The position numbers and the translations under genes are program-made. The notes beneath the pieces were generated by a model. It was not told where the DNA came from, did not search any database, and saw only the letters and a list, made by a program, of their open reading frames with translations. Positions 1 through 6,359 of a DNA stretch of 37,612 bases are shown piece after piece. This DNA is from a virus, in IMG/VR virus record IMGVR_UViG_3300027747_001864, positions 1-37,612 of that record; one strand, given 5' to 3'. Position 1 is the first letter of the stretch, and the number at the start of each line of letters is the position of its first letter.

Positions 1-14
1 GGCTTAGGGCCGGT

Positions 15-473
15 TTATTTTTGAGTTGGTAGGTCTAAGACTTCTTCGTATTCTTTGTAAGAAATTTCTATCCATCCAATCGGAAAGTCAACCCATCTTT
101 TTGAAAGTTCATAATGGGCTAGTTGCTTGTCTTCTGAAAGTAAACCATCTTCTAGGGCCTTTGTCAAATTATTCAAATCGGGAGTGGATTGGTGGAATCG
201 GCCATGGTGTAATTTTTTTTTCTTATTTGACCATGAGGGTGGCACCGGAATAAAGAAAGTTATGGAGGCACCAACCGGAGGCATGACAAAGTTTTTTCTT
301 TTGGCCTCGGCCGATAAGTCTATTTTGTATTGATTGTATCTTTCTAGTCTAAGTAATCTTTTTAGTCCAGGTGGTCTTAGTCTTTCTCTTGGGATTCTAA
401 AAAATATCCGATCGCCTTGTGTTGCCCTTACATGGGTTTGAGGTGTTATGTTAAGAATTACTTTTTTGTGCAT
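15..473 (-). CDS. rusA: RusA-family Holliday junction resolvase
   Basis: This 152-residue protein matches the RusA endonuclease family, which cuts Holliday junctions during phage recombination and before packaging. The diagnostic C-terminal block is visible at about residues 94-112: TPDLNNLTKALEDGL followed by SEDKQL. It supplies the conserved acidic residues of the P-D-x-D/N-N-L-x-K and D-G-L-x-x-D motifs. The family's first Asp is kept as PDLNNL rather than PDIDNL, so one acidic position is Asn here. A conserved IPVPPSW segment precedes it. It is the last gene of the leftmost minus-strand unit, and its start overlaps the end of the small ribbon-helix-helix gene by 23 bases, which suggests translational coupling. 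With the YqaJ-like exonuclease and NinG it forms the recombination set of the phage. Confidence 0.85.
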   Translation of the reverse strand: MHKKVILNITPQTHVRATQGDRIFFRIPRERLRPPGLKRLLRLERYNQYKIDLSAEAKRKNFVMPPVGASITFFIPVPPSWSNKKKKLHHGRFHQSTPDLNNLTKALEDGLLSEDKQLAHYELSKRWVDFPIGWIEISYKEYEEVLDLPTQK

Positions 474-606
474 TTGGTTTTTCTTTTACTGCTTTTTCTA
501 AAATGTACTCCATGGCTTTAGTTAATGACCATTTCTTTTTTTCAGAAAATGTTTTTAGCTTTTCGTAAGTTTCATTGTCTAAATAAATTGTGTGTCTTGT
601 TTTCAT
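451..606 (-). CDS. Small ribbon-helix-helix (Arc/CopG-like) protein, 51 aa
   Basis: This short gene encodes 51 residues beginning MKTRHTIYLDNETYEKLKTF. The pattern of a short beta strand (THIYL-like: RHTIYL), DNETYEKL helix, a turn at KKWS and a second helix SLTKAMEYILEKA is typical of ribbon-helix-helix DNA-binding proteins, which dimerise and read operators with the N-terminal strand. Its ATG follows a good Bacteroidota-type promoter (624-652) that lies just past the terminator of the upstream operon, so it heads its own transcript with rusA. It could be an autoregulator or the protein that binds one of the operator arrays in the 6.2-7.0 kb control region; that is a guess from context. Function is inferred from fold pattern only. 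Confidence 0.75.
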   Translation of the reverse strand: MKTRHTIYLDNETYEKLKTFSEKKKWSLTKAMEYILEKAVKEKPNAQKSNS

Positions 607-623
607 TTTGAATTATTTTGATG

Positions 624-652
624 CAAAGTAAATTAAATATTCCATATAACAA
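624..652 (-). promoter_or_regulatory. Predicted promoter of the RHH-rusA unit
   Basis: On the minus strand TTG (652-650) is followed after 19 bases by TACTTTG (630-624), close to the Bacteroidota primary-sigma consensus TTG-N19-TAnnTTTG with one base fewer in the -7 element. The start codon lies 18 bases downstream at 606. Confidence 0.5.
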
Positions 653-680
653 AAAACCCCTATTAAATTAATAATAAGGG
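651..680 (-). terminator. Intrinsic terminator of the left early operon
   Basis: Read on the minus strand, CCCTTATTA pairs with TAATAGGG with a single-base bulge, and the stem is followed directly by TTTTTT (656-651). It lies between the end of the gene at 772 and the RHH gene, so it closes the long minus-strand operon that starts near 5845. Confidence 0.7.
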
Positions 681-771
681 AGTTCTGTTGTTTGTTTTTT
701 TTGGATGGTTGCTTTATAGATAGGGAATTATGTGTTGCTTAATATGATTATCTAAATCTTCTAGGGAGCCA

Positions 772-1116
772 TTATTTTATATCTATAATTTTTACTTCGG
801 TACCCGTAAGCAAGGCATCTATTGTTTCTTCTACTATTTCTCTTTGTTCAGGACTTAATAGGGCCACTTTTTCGTTTATGGCCGGTACTGCAAATACATC
901 ACTTGCTATCTCTTTTCGAATACCATCGCGTACCTTTTCGGATATTTGCGGATGCGTTATAGTATCTCTAAATATCCAATTTATTTTGCTTATATGGGTA
1001 TTAAATAACCTATCTCCACTAGAATTTGGGTATTGCCTAATAAAGTCTAAATAGTGTTCTTTTGCCATCTTTAAGTGTTGTATGGCACTTACTATATTGG
1101 CTCCGTTGTTTGACAT
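772..1116 (-). CDS. Phage protein of unknown function, 114 aa
   Basis: A soluble, mostly helical 114-residue protein that I cannot assign to a named family. It contains a Trp-centred segment (KINWIFRDTITHPQIS), a charged helix (KVRDGIRKEIASD) and a C-terminal acidic helix (SPEQREIVEETIDALL). There is no signal peptide or membrane segment. It starts 4 bases after the stop of the HExxH lipoprotein gene and is the last gene before the terminator at 651-680, so it is co-transcribed with the methyltransferase and recombination genes. The regular spacing and start context support it as a real gene. Confidence 0.65.
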   Translation of the reverse strand: MSNNGANIVSAIQHLKMAKEHYLDFIRQYPNSSGDRLFNTHISKINWIFRDTITHPQISEKVRDGIRKEIASDVFAVPAINEKVALLSPEQREIVEETIDALLTGTEVKIIDIK

Positions 1117-1120
1117 GGTA

Positions 1121-1531
1121 TTATGGTGTTATTTGTTTATAAAATTGTTTTGTTAAATAGCCTAATTCGTATGCGTAAACTTCTTCGGTATCATCTTTTA
1201 GTGGGATATTAACCAAGTTCATTATAGCTATATTGGTATGTAATAGTTCGTGTGCGTTTATGGATTTGTCATTTGCATTGCGTAACCATATTACTATATT
1301 CCCGTTTTGTTGGTCAAATGTTACCCCATCTGCATTGAAATCTTCTTGTTTTACTGAACTATCTAAATTAATTCTTATGTAGTTATATGCTTTAGTTTCC
1401 GATTCGCAAACCACCACATAAATATCTACATCAAATGTTCCACCATTCAATTTATATAATTCAACACCCTCCTCTTTTGGTAAACAACCAATAAAAAAAG
1501 AACACATAAAAATAATTATTAGTAATCTCAT
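1121..1531 (-). CDS. Predicted lipoprotein with an HExxH zinc-protease-like motif
   Basis: This 136-residue protein starts with MRLLIIIFMCSFFIGC, a short lipoprotein signal peptide whose lipobox FIGC puts the acylated cysteine at residue 16. The mature part carries AHELLH at about residues 93-98, an HExxH zinc-binding motif, followed about 20 residues later by EEVYAYELGYLTKQF, where a Glu could be the third zinc ligand as in gluzincin-like proteases. The protein is much shorter than typical metallopeptidases, so catalysis is unproven. Its ATG overlaps the TGA of the methyltransferase C-terminal frame (ATGA). A cell-envelope lipoprotein in an early recombination/modification operon is unexpected; a role in superinfection exclusion, lysis or envelope modification is possible but not shown. 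Confidence 0.7.
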   Translation of the reverse strand: MRLLIIIFMCSFFIGCLPKEEGVELYKLNGGTFDVDIYVVVCESETKAYNYIRINLDSSVKQEDFNADGVTFDQQNGNIVIWLRNANDKSINAHELLHTNIAIMNLVNIPLKDDTEEVYAYELGYLTKQFYKQITP

Positions 1532-2046
1532 AAATTTTCGTATTTTTCTATTGCTTTAAATATCTCATAAGCTACTTGAGGAACTATTGCGTTTCCGGCT
1601 GCTTTTGTTGATTCTTGTCGCCATTTTGAAAAGGTAATAGAGTCCAATTCGGTGGAAATCCCATCACTTCTAGTACAAATTGGGGATTGAGATGGGAACG
1701 AGTCCCAAAAATTTCGTTCATTTGACTGCCCAAATCGTCTCCTTTCCAATTCTCCGTTTTCCAATATATATTCTTGTCGCTTGCGGTGGGGTTTTTGAGC
1801 ATGAGGCTTGAAATCTGGGTCGCTAAGTTCGGCATTGTTGTCCCATTCGGATATTTCTCCATTCTCTGTTGAAATTTCTCCAAGTCTTGAACATCCTCTC
1901 TTGTTGTTGGAGTTAGCAACAAACCAGATCCTATCTCTTCTATGGGGTGCGTTGACGCTTGCAGCTGGAATAAGAAACGGTTGTACTTCATAGCCTTCCC
2001 TTTCCAAATCAGAGCACACCTCTTCGAATACCAATCCCCCCCCCAA
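1528..2046 (-). CDS. C-terminal half of cytosine-5 DNA methyltransferase (frame reached after one extra G)
   Basis: This reading frame carries the missing second half of the methyltransferase that starts at 2393. Immediately after the G tract it continues LVFEEVCSDLEREGYEVQPF, then has motif VIII (NAPHRRDRIWFVA), a variable target-recognition stretch, and motifs IX-X (STKAAGNAIVPQVAYEIFKAIE). These are the parts needed for cytosine flipping, target recognition and closing of the AdoMet fold. Its stop overlaps the next gene's start (ATGA), the close packing seen between other genes of this operon, which argues that this frame is the ancestral end of the protein. It has no convincing start of its own: the in-frame ATG-like starts lie inside the glycine-rich hinge. 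See the partner entry and the G9 tract. Confidence 0.8.
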   Translation of the reverse strand: MGGGLVFEEVCSDLEREGYEVQPFLIPAASVNAPHRRDRIWFVANSNNKRGCSRLGEISTENGEISEWDNNAELSDPDFKPHAQKPHRKRQEYILENGELERRRFGQSNERNFWDSFPSQSPICTRSDGISTELDSITFSKWRQESTKAAGNAIVPQVAYEIFKAIEKYENL

Positions 2047-2393
2047 CTAACAAGTCCACGAACATTCTCCCCAATAACCCATTTGGGTTGTACTTCTTTA
2101 ATAACTCGTAGCATTTCAGGAAAGAGATGTCTTTCATCGGCTTTCCCTTTTCGCTTTCCGGCTGTTGAGTATGGTTGGCAAGGGAATCCCCCAGTAAGGA
2201 TGTCAATGTTTCCTCTGTGAATAGTAAAGTCTGTTTTTGTGATGTCATTGTAACTAATTGAATTTGGGAAATGATGTTTTAAAACTTTTTGACCAAATAA
2301 GTTCCATTCGCAATGAAAAATATTATCCCATCCCATCCATTCGGAGGCTAAATCAAATCCACCTATTCCACTAAATAGTGATCCATGCGTCAT
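1584..2393 (-). CDS. Cytosine-5 DNA methyltransferase, frame as sequenced (motifs I-VI plus alternative C-terminus)
   Basis: The first 117 residues are a clear C5 DNA methyltransferase N-terminus: motif I FSGIGGFDLA (residues 7-16, AdoMet binding), motif IV GGFPCQPYS with catalytic Cys72, and motif VI GENV (108-111). At the run of nine Gs (2036-2044) the frame as sequenced diverts into a 150-residue tail (DWYSKRCALIWK..., ending KQQKQPETQ) that lacks motifs VIII, IX and X. The other frame holds those motifs. Ten Gs, seven Gs or a -1 ribosomal slip on the tract would give an intact enzyme of about 288 residues. The gene probably protects phage DNA from host restriction or masks sites. The ATG overlaps the stop of a 27-codon remnant of the exonuclease gene (ATGA), so coupling was inherited from an older arrangement. 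Confidence 0.85.
   Translation of the reverse strand: MTHGSLFSGIGGFDLASEWMGWDNIFHCEWNLFGQKVLKHHFPNSISYNDITKTDFTIHRGNIDILTGGFPCQPYSTAGKRKGKADERHLFPEMLRVIKEVQPKWVIGENVRGLVSWGGDWYSKRCALIWKGKAMKYNRFLFQLQASTHPIEEIGSGLLLTPTTREDVQDLEKFQQRMEKYPNGTTMPNLATQISSLMLKNPTASDKNIYWKTENWKGDDLGSQMNEIFGTRSHLNPQFVLEVMGFPPNWTLLPFQNGDKNQQKQPETQ
2036..2044 (-). repeat. G9 homopolymer (frame switch in methyltransferase)
   Basis: Nine consecutive Gs on the coding strand (nine Cs on the plus strand) lie at codons 116-119 of the methyltransferase. The sequence reads TGG GGG GGG GAT in the start frame. One more G, or a -1 shift on G GGG GGG, leads into the frame with motifs VIII-X. Homopolymers of this length are classic slipped-strand phase-variation sites and also common sequencing-error sites. 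Confidence 0.9.
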
Positions 2394-2473
2394 AGCTTAT
2401 CAATATTAAAATTTGAATGTGTATCTTGTATTTCTTGTAAAAATTCTCTTGCTTTTACAACTTTGGTTTTCAT
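2390..2473 (-). pseudogene. 27-codon duplicate of the exonuclease C-terminus
   Basis: A short frame encoding [20 protein letters not shown] plus FNIDKL repeats the last part of the exonuclease encoded at 4433-5188, where the same words end in KFNNNTIL. Its ATG overlaps the TGA of groL and its TGA overlaps the ATG of the methyltransferase, so it is translationally linked on both sides. It looks like the original 3' end of the exonuclease gene, cut off by insertion of the groS-groL cassette. Whether the peptide is made or matters is unknown. Confidence 0.8.
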
Positions 2474-2474
2474 T
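2421..2474. repeat. Direct repeat, left copy, flanking the groS-groL cassette
   Basis: A 54-bp segment that matches 4467-4520 at 53 of 54 positions (single difference at 2465). Weaker similarity continues leftward to about 2404. It overlaps the last codon of groL and the 27-codon remnant. Confidence 0.95.
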
Positions 2475-4071
2475 CACCTTGTGGTGCAGCTGGAGCTGGT
2501 TTGTCAGCAATCACACACTCTGTTGTTAACAACATAGAAGCGATAGAAGCTGCATTCTCTAAAGCAACTCTTGTTACTTTAGTAGGATCGATAACACCTG
2601 CTTTGAATAAGTTTTCGAAAACTTCTGTTCTTGCATTGAAACCAAAGTCGTCTTTACCTTCTTTGATTCTTTGAACAACAATAGAGCCTTCGATACCGCT
2701 ATTCTTCACAATTTGACGAAGTGGTTCTTCAATTGCACGACGTACAATTTGAATACCAGTTGTTTCGTCTTCGTTAGCACCTTTTAATTTATCTAAACTT
2801 GCTACTGCACGAATGTAAGCAACCCCACCACCCGGTACGATTCCTTCTTCAACAGCTGCACGCGTTGCGTGTAAAGCATCGTCAACACGATCCTTCTTTT
2901 CTTTCATTTCAGTTTCAGTAGCTGCACCAACATACAATACGGCAACACCACCACTTAGCTTCGCTAAACGCTCTTGTAATTTCTCACGATCGTAGTCAGA
3001 AGTTGTATTTTCAATTTGCGCTTTAATTTGATTTACACGCGCAGTGATGTCTGCTTTTTTACCTTTACCACCTACGATAACGGTATTGTCTTTATCTATT
3101 GTTACAGAACTTGCTTGACCTAAATAAGTTAAATCGGCGTTCTCTAATTTGAAACCTTGTTCTTCAGAGATAACAGTTCCTGCAGTTAAAATTGCAAGGT
3201 CTGTTAACATTTCTTTTCTTCTATCACCAAAGCCTGGTGCTTTCACAGCAGCTACTTTAATAGTACCACGTAATTTGTTTACGACTAAGGTTGCCATTGC
3301 TTCACCTTCTAAGTCTTCAGCAATAATAACTAATGGACGGCTTGTTTGAGCTACTTTCTCTAAAATATGCAAGATGTCTTTCATTGCTGAAATTTTCTTA
3401 TCATAAATTAAGATATAAGGATTTTGCATTTCAGCTTCCATCTTTTCGCTGTTTGTAACGAAGTAAGGAGAAACGTATCCACGATCAAATTGCATCCCTT
3501 CTACTACATCTACTGTCGTATCTGTACCTTTTGCTTCTTCTACAGTGATCACACCTTCTTTGCCTACTTTGCTCATGGCAAGGGCAATTAATTTTCCAAT
3601 TTCATTGTCATTGTTCGCAGAGATAGAAGCCACTTGCTCAATCTTTTTAGAGTCGTTTCCAACTGTTTGAGACTGTGCTTTTAAACTTGCTACCACTTTT
3701 TCAACCGCTTTATCGATACCACGCTTCAAATCCATTGGATTGGCTCCAGCAGTCACGTTTCTTAAACCTTCGCTAATGATAGCTTGTGCTAAAACAGTAG
3801 CAGTTGTAGTTCCATCACCTGCTTGATCAGCGGTTTTGCTTGCTACTTCTTTTACCATTTGCGCACCAATATTTTCGATAGGATCTTCTAAGTCAATTTC
3901 TTTTGCTACAGAAACACCATCCTTAGTAATAGAAGGTGATCCGAATTTCTTTTCAATAACAACGTTACGACCTTTTGGTCCTAAGGTTACTTTTACGGCG
4001 TTGGCTAAAGTGTCAACCCCTTTTTTCATTTTATTTCTCGCTTCTAAGTCGAAAAAAATCATTTTAGACAT
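2470..4071 (-). CDS. groL: GroEL chaperonin (Bacteroidota type, lacking the GGM tail)
   Basis: A full-length 60-kDa chaperonin subunit of 533 residues that should assemble into the double-ring folding machine with the GroES encoded just upstream. It shows [10 protein letters not shown] (28-37), the ATPase loop GDGTTTATV (85-93), [10 protein letters not shown]-like helix ([13 protein letters not shown]), apical-domain and intermediate-domain signatures ([16 protein letters not shown] with the catalytic Asp, then PGGG) and [11 protein letters not shown] near the end. It ends APAAPQGE without the usual C-terminal Gly-Gly-Met repeats; the stop codon falls exactly where the 54-bp repeat begins, so the tail was probably lost at the recombination junction. 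Base composition is visibly less A+T-rich than the late genes. Close resemblance to bacterial housekeeping GroEL suggests capture from a host. Confidence 0.98.
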   Translation of the reverse strand: MSKMIFFDLEARNKMKKGVDTLANAVKVTLGPKGRNVVIEKKFGSPSITKDGVSVAKEIDLEDPIENIGAQMVKEVASKTADQAGDGTTTATVLAQAIISEGLRNVTAGANPMDLKRGIDKAVEKVVASLKAQSQTVGNDSKKIEQVASISANNDNEIGKLIALAMSKVGKEGVITVEEAKGTDTTVDVVEGMQFDRGYVSPYFVTNSEKMEAEMQNPYILIYDKKISAMKDILHILEKVAQTSRPLVIIAEDLEGEAMATLVVNKLRGTIKVAAVKAPGFGDRRKEMLTDLAILTAGTVISEEQGFKLENADLTYLGQASSVTIDKDNTVIVGGKGKKADITARVNQIKAQIENTTSDYDREKLQERLAKLSGGVAVLYVGAATETEMKEKKDRVDDALHATRAAVEEGIVPGGGVAYIRAVASLDKLKGANEDETTGIQIVRRAIEEPLRQIVKNSGIEGSIVVQRIKEGKDDFGFNARTEVFENLFKAGVIDPTKVTRVALENAASIASMLLTTECVIADKPAPAAPQGE

Positions 4072-4119
4072 ATAAACTTATTTTATTTCGTTAATTAATA
4101 GTTCTAGTTACTTTAACAA

Positions 4120-4401
4120 TTATACAATTGCTAAAATATCGCTTTCGCGCATGATCAATAAATCTTGACCATCAATTTGAATTTCTGTTCCAGCGTATTT
4201 ACCGTATAAAACGTTATCGCCTACTTTTACAGTTACGGGTTCGTCTTTTTTACCTGTTCCAGCAGCAAGTACTAGTCCACGTTGTGGTTTTTCTTTTGCA
4301 GTATCAGGGATGATGATTCCTCCAGCTGTTTTTTCTTCTGCAGCGGCAGGCTTAATTATTACTCTGTCGTGTAGAGGAGTAATGTTTAATTTCTTAGCCA
4401 T
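4120..4401 (-). CDS. groS: GroES co-chaperonin
   Basis: A 93-residue Cpn10 subunit, the lid of the GroEL chamber. It begins [12 protein letters not shown], has the mobile loop [19 protein letters not shown] that docks on GroEL, then [28 protein letters not shown] and the C-terminal [13 protein letters not shown]. All hallmarks of a functional bacterial GroES are present and length is normal. It lies 48 bases upstream of groL, the standard groSL order. No CIRCE-like inverted repeat is seen in the short stretch before it, so it probably depends on the phage early promoter. This gene lies inside the segment flanked by 54-bp repeats and is much more host-like than the second GroES-like gene at 14798. 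Confidence 0.98.
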   Translation of the reverse strand: MAKKLNITPLHDRVIIKPAAAEEKTAGGIIIPDTAKEKPQRGLVLAAGTGKKDEPVTVKVGDNVLYGKYAGTEIQIDGQDLLIMRESDILAIV

Positions 4402-4432
4402 ACTTTATCGTTTTTTGTTGTTTTTTGTTTGT

Positions 4433-5188
4433 TTATAAAATTGTGTTGTTGTTAAATTTAGAGTGGGTATCTTGTATTTCTTGTAAAAATTCTCTTGCTT
4501 TTACAACTTTTGTTTTCATTTTATCTATAAATTCCTCATCTCTTTCAACTGGAAATATCAATATCTTTTCTTCCAAAGGTATATCATCAAATATTAAGCT
4601 ATGTTCTAGTTTTAAACATTCTCTTATGTATTCGGGTGATTCCTCTGAAATAACATTCATCTTATTTAATAACCACATTTTTTGTTGCTCTATCATTTGA
4701 AATGGGGTATTGGCTAAAACGTATGTTACTGCTGATTTTTGAGCATTGGTAAGCCACATATAACATTGCAATTGTGCGTAGTATAGCGAATCCAATTTAT
4801 CGGGTAAGTTATTTAAAAAAGTAAATAAATCGTAACTAGATTTTATGTCAATAATTAATTCTGCACTAGTAATATCATCTCCCATAAACAAATCGGGGTG
4901 GCCAGTAATAAATTCGTTGGTTACTCTTTCTTGGTTTTTCTTAAATGGTTTTTTTAGGTACAATGATAACATCTCAATAGAATCATCTTCTACCTCATTG
5001 CCTTTTACTGTTTCTTTTGTTTTTACATCTTTGTATCTACCATATTTTTCATTGATATATACTGATATTAAATGTGTTTTTGCAGTTTTTGAAAGGTTAC
5101 CAGCTTCTTTGTCTGCTTTTAATTGTGGTTCCGTAAGCAAATAGCCCATTGAACTTGCTCTAATAAGGGTTTTTGAGAAGTCTAACAT
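4433..5188 (-). CDS. PD-(D/E)XK exonuclease, YqaJ/lambda-exonuclease-like
   Basis: A 251-residue nuclease with the PD-(D/E)XK core of viral recombination exonucleases: an acidic helix (KGNEVEDDSIEML, about 63-75), GHPDLF with the metal-binding Asp (about 95-100), the I-D-I-K-S motif (ELIIDIKSSYD, about 110-120) and the trailing QLQCYMWL helix (about 139-146) that matches the Q-x-x-x-Y motif. It would resect double-stranded ends for annealing-type recombination. A clear RecT/Bet/Erf partner is not recognised nearby; the two small upstream genes are candidates only by position. Its C-terminal codons are duplicated at 2390-2473, and the final residues (KFNNNTIL) differ from the duplicate (NFNIDKL), so one end has been altered. 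Confidence 0.85.
   Translation of the reverse strand: MLDFSKTLIRASSMGYLLTEPQLKADKEAGNLSKTAKTHLISVYINEKYGRYKDVKTKETVKGNEVEDDSIEMLSLYLKKPFKKNQERVTNEFITGHPDLFMGDDITSAELIIDIKSSYDLFTFLNNLPDKLDSLYYAQLQCYMWLTNAQKSAVTYVLANTPFQMIEQQKMWLLNKMNVISEESPEYIRECLKLEHSLIFDDIPLEEKILIFPVERDEEFIDKMKTKVVKAREFLQEIQDTHSKFNNNTIL
4467..4520. repeat. Direct repeat, right copy, inside exonuclease 3' end
   Basis: Second copy of the 54-bp repeat (53/54 identical to 2421-2474, offset 2046). It covers codons for [17 protein letters not shown] near the exonuclease end. The repeat-to-repeat unit contains only groS and groL. Confidence 0.95.
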
Positions 5189-5193
5189 AGATT

Positions 5194-5574
5194 TTATTTT
5201 TTAGATTTTATATTAAAAGTTTTAAGTTTCGCGTTGTAGTAATCCATTAATTTATGGGTTTCGGCCATCAATTTCCAAGATTTTAATTCATCTACATTCT
5301 TACAAATATCAATAAGGGCCTTGGTTTTTTCGGCAATAGTTTCTTTTGGTATTACTTTTAACCTTTGCAATACTGATACTGGTTCAAATTCTTCCTCTTG
5401 TTTTACTATTGGGCCATGGTTTTGTTTATGAAATTCCTCTACTAATTTTTTAGCTTCTTCAAGGGCAAATTTTGCATTATCCCCCTTTTCCAAAAGTAAT
5501 TCAACCCCAATTCTTTCACTTGTGTACGAACCAAGGTTGAATACCTTTTGATAATTTACTTTTTCTATATGCAT
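5194..5574 (-). CDS. Early phage protein of unknown function, 126 aa
   Basis: A 126-residue soluble protein that sits directly upstream (5 bases) of the exonuclease gene. The N-terminal half, YQKVFNLGSYTSERIGVEL followed by a helical ALEEAKKLVEEFHKQN, is a pattern I have seen in small proteins of phage recombination modules, but I know no function. The C-terminal half is charged and helical. Given its place it may cooperate with the exonuclease, for example as an accessory or ssDNA-handling factor; that is inference from context. Confidence 0.65.
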   Translation of the reverse strand: MHIEKVNYQKVFNLGSYTSERIGVELLLEKGDNAKFALEEAKKLVEEFHKQNHGPIVKQEEEFEPVSVLQRLKVIPKETIAEKTKALIDICKNVDELKSWKLMAETHKLMDYYNAKLKTFNIKSKK

Positions 5575-5597
5575 GATTTTTTAGATTTTTTTTGTTC

Positions 5598-5807
5598 TTA
5601 CTTGATTCTGGTTACCAAAGTTTTATTGGTAGTTTCGTTTTTTATGTGTTCTATTTTGAATTTTTTATCCTTGTTTTCAGGATTATTTTTCAAAAGAGAA
5701 ACCATTACCGCAATTGAGGCTTTGGCATAAACAAACTCAACGCTTTCGTTTACCTTAAGCAACGATACTTTGCTAGAAACCGAATCTTCTTCTTTTTTTC
5801 TTGCCAT
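5598..5807 (-). CDS. First early-operon protein, 69 aa, unknown function
   Basis: A basic 69-residue protein (MARKKEEDSV..., ending NKTLVTRIK) and the first gene of the leftward early operon; its start lies about 40 bases past the promoter at 5852-5884. Short alternating hydrophobic strands (SLLKVNESVEFVY, KKFKIEHIKNE, TLVTRI) suggest a small beta-rich fold as in DNA- or RNA-binding domains. No family is recognised. Being first in the operon it may be the most strongly expressed early product. Confidence 0.6.
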   Translation of the reverse strand: MARKKEEDSVSSKVSLLKVNESVEFVYAKASIAVMVSLLKNNPENKDKKFKIEHIKNETTNKTLVTRIK

Positions 5808-5851
5808 TTTGTTGTGTTTTTTGTGTTAGTAATTGTTTGTCTTGTATAAAA

Positions 5852-5884
5852 CAAAACTAAACTAATTAATTTAATTAACAAAAC
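5852..5884 (-). promoter_or_regulatory. Predicted leftward early promoter
   Basis: On the minus strand GTTTTG (5884-5879) is followed after 19 bases by TAGTTTTG (5859-5852), an exact fit to the Bacteroidota promoter TTG-N19-TAnnTTTG. It would start transcription near 5845, leaving a 5' leader of about 38 bases before the gene at 5807, and drives the operon that runs to the terminator at 651-680. Confidence 0.75.
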
Positions 5885-5957
5885 TTTGCCTAATATTTTT
5901 TTAATTAATTTTTTCCATATATCTTCGTTTCAGATTTTTTCATAGATTTTAGATTTT

Positions 5958-5989
5958 ACCCCTGCTGTATTCTTATAGCGGGGGTTTTT
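5958..5989 (+). terminator. Plus-strand intrinsic terminator with no upstream plus-strand gene
   Basis: ACCCCTGCT (5958-5966) pairs with AGCGGGGGT (5977-5985) as a nine-pair stem with one G-U pair, a ten-base loop and a following T5 run. The reverse strand has no U-run, so the direction is plus. No plus-strand gene precedes it; it may end an antisense or small RNA crossing the early promoter region. Confidence 0.7.
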
Positions 5990-6172
5990 ATGTAAAACAC
6001 AATTCAAAAAGTTTAATTTCTGACACTTGTTTATAAAATATGAGTCAATTATTAATTTTTTAGGCTCATTTGTTAAGTTATAAGTTTACTTTTATCCGAT
6101 TTTTTATCCTTTTGTCAAGTTATTGCTTTACGTAAAAAAAAATCTGTAAAGCCCACAGTTTACTTTATCCCT

Positions 6173-6208
6173 TAAAAGTAACATAACAATATCTATATGT
6201 TACTTTTA
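6173..6208. repeat. Perfect 13-bp inverted repeat containing GTAACA boxes
   Basis: TAAAAGTAACATA (6173-6185) is matched by its exact reverse complement at 6196-6208, with a 10-bp spacer. Each arm contains the GTAACA hexamer that recurs through the region, so it is probably a dimeric operator rather than an RNA hairpin (no adjacent U-run). Confidence 0.8.
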
Positions 6209-6272
6209 TTTACCACTATTGCTTTTTTTGTGGTTAATTTTTACAATTTTTTAATCTTCAAGGTATTTTGAT

Positions 6273-6325
6273 GTTCACTAATTAACTTCTTTCACTGCCC
6301 GTGAACAGTTTAAAAATGTGAACAT
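6273..6325. repeat. Three GTGAACA boxes
   Basis: TGTTCAC at 6273-6279 and GTGAACA at 6301-6307 and 6319-6325, the last two 18 bp apart. A short operator-like motif distinct from, but similar in style to, the GTAACA boxes. Confidence 0.5.
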
Positions 6326-6359
6326 TTGCGTAGTATTACTACCAATAATTAACAAATTA

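Noticed and set aside
1133-1149. 17-base identity (TTTGTTTATAAAATTGT) with 4428-4444 near the exonuclease stop
   Set aside because: A+T-rich and short; similarity does not extend convincingly, so chance cannot be excluded.
2009-2248. Third open frame of 79 codons across the methyltransferase
   Set aside because: It overlaps catalytic motif IV in another frame and shows no domain; regarded as a shadow of the conserved gene.
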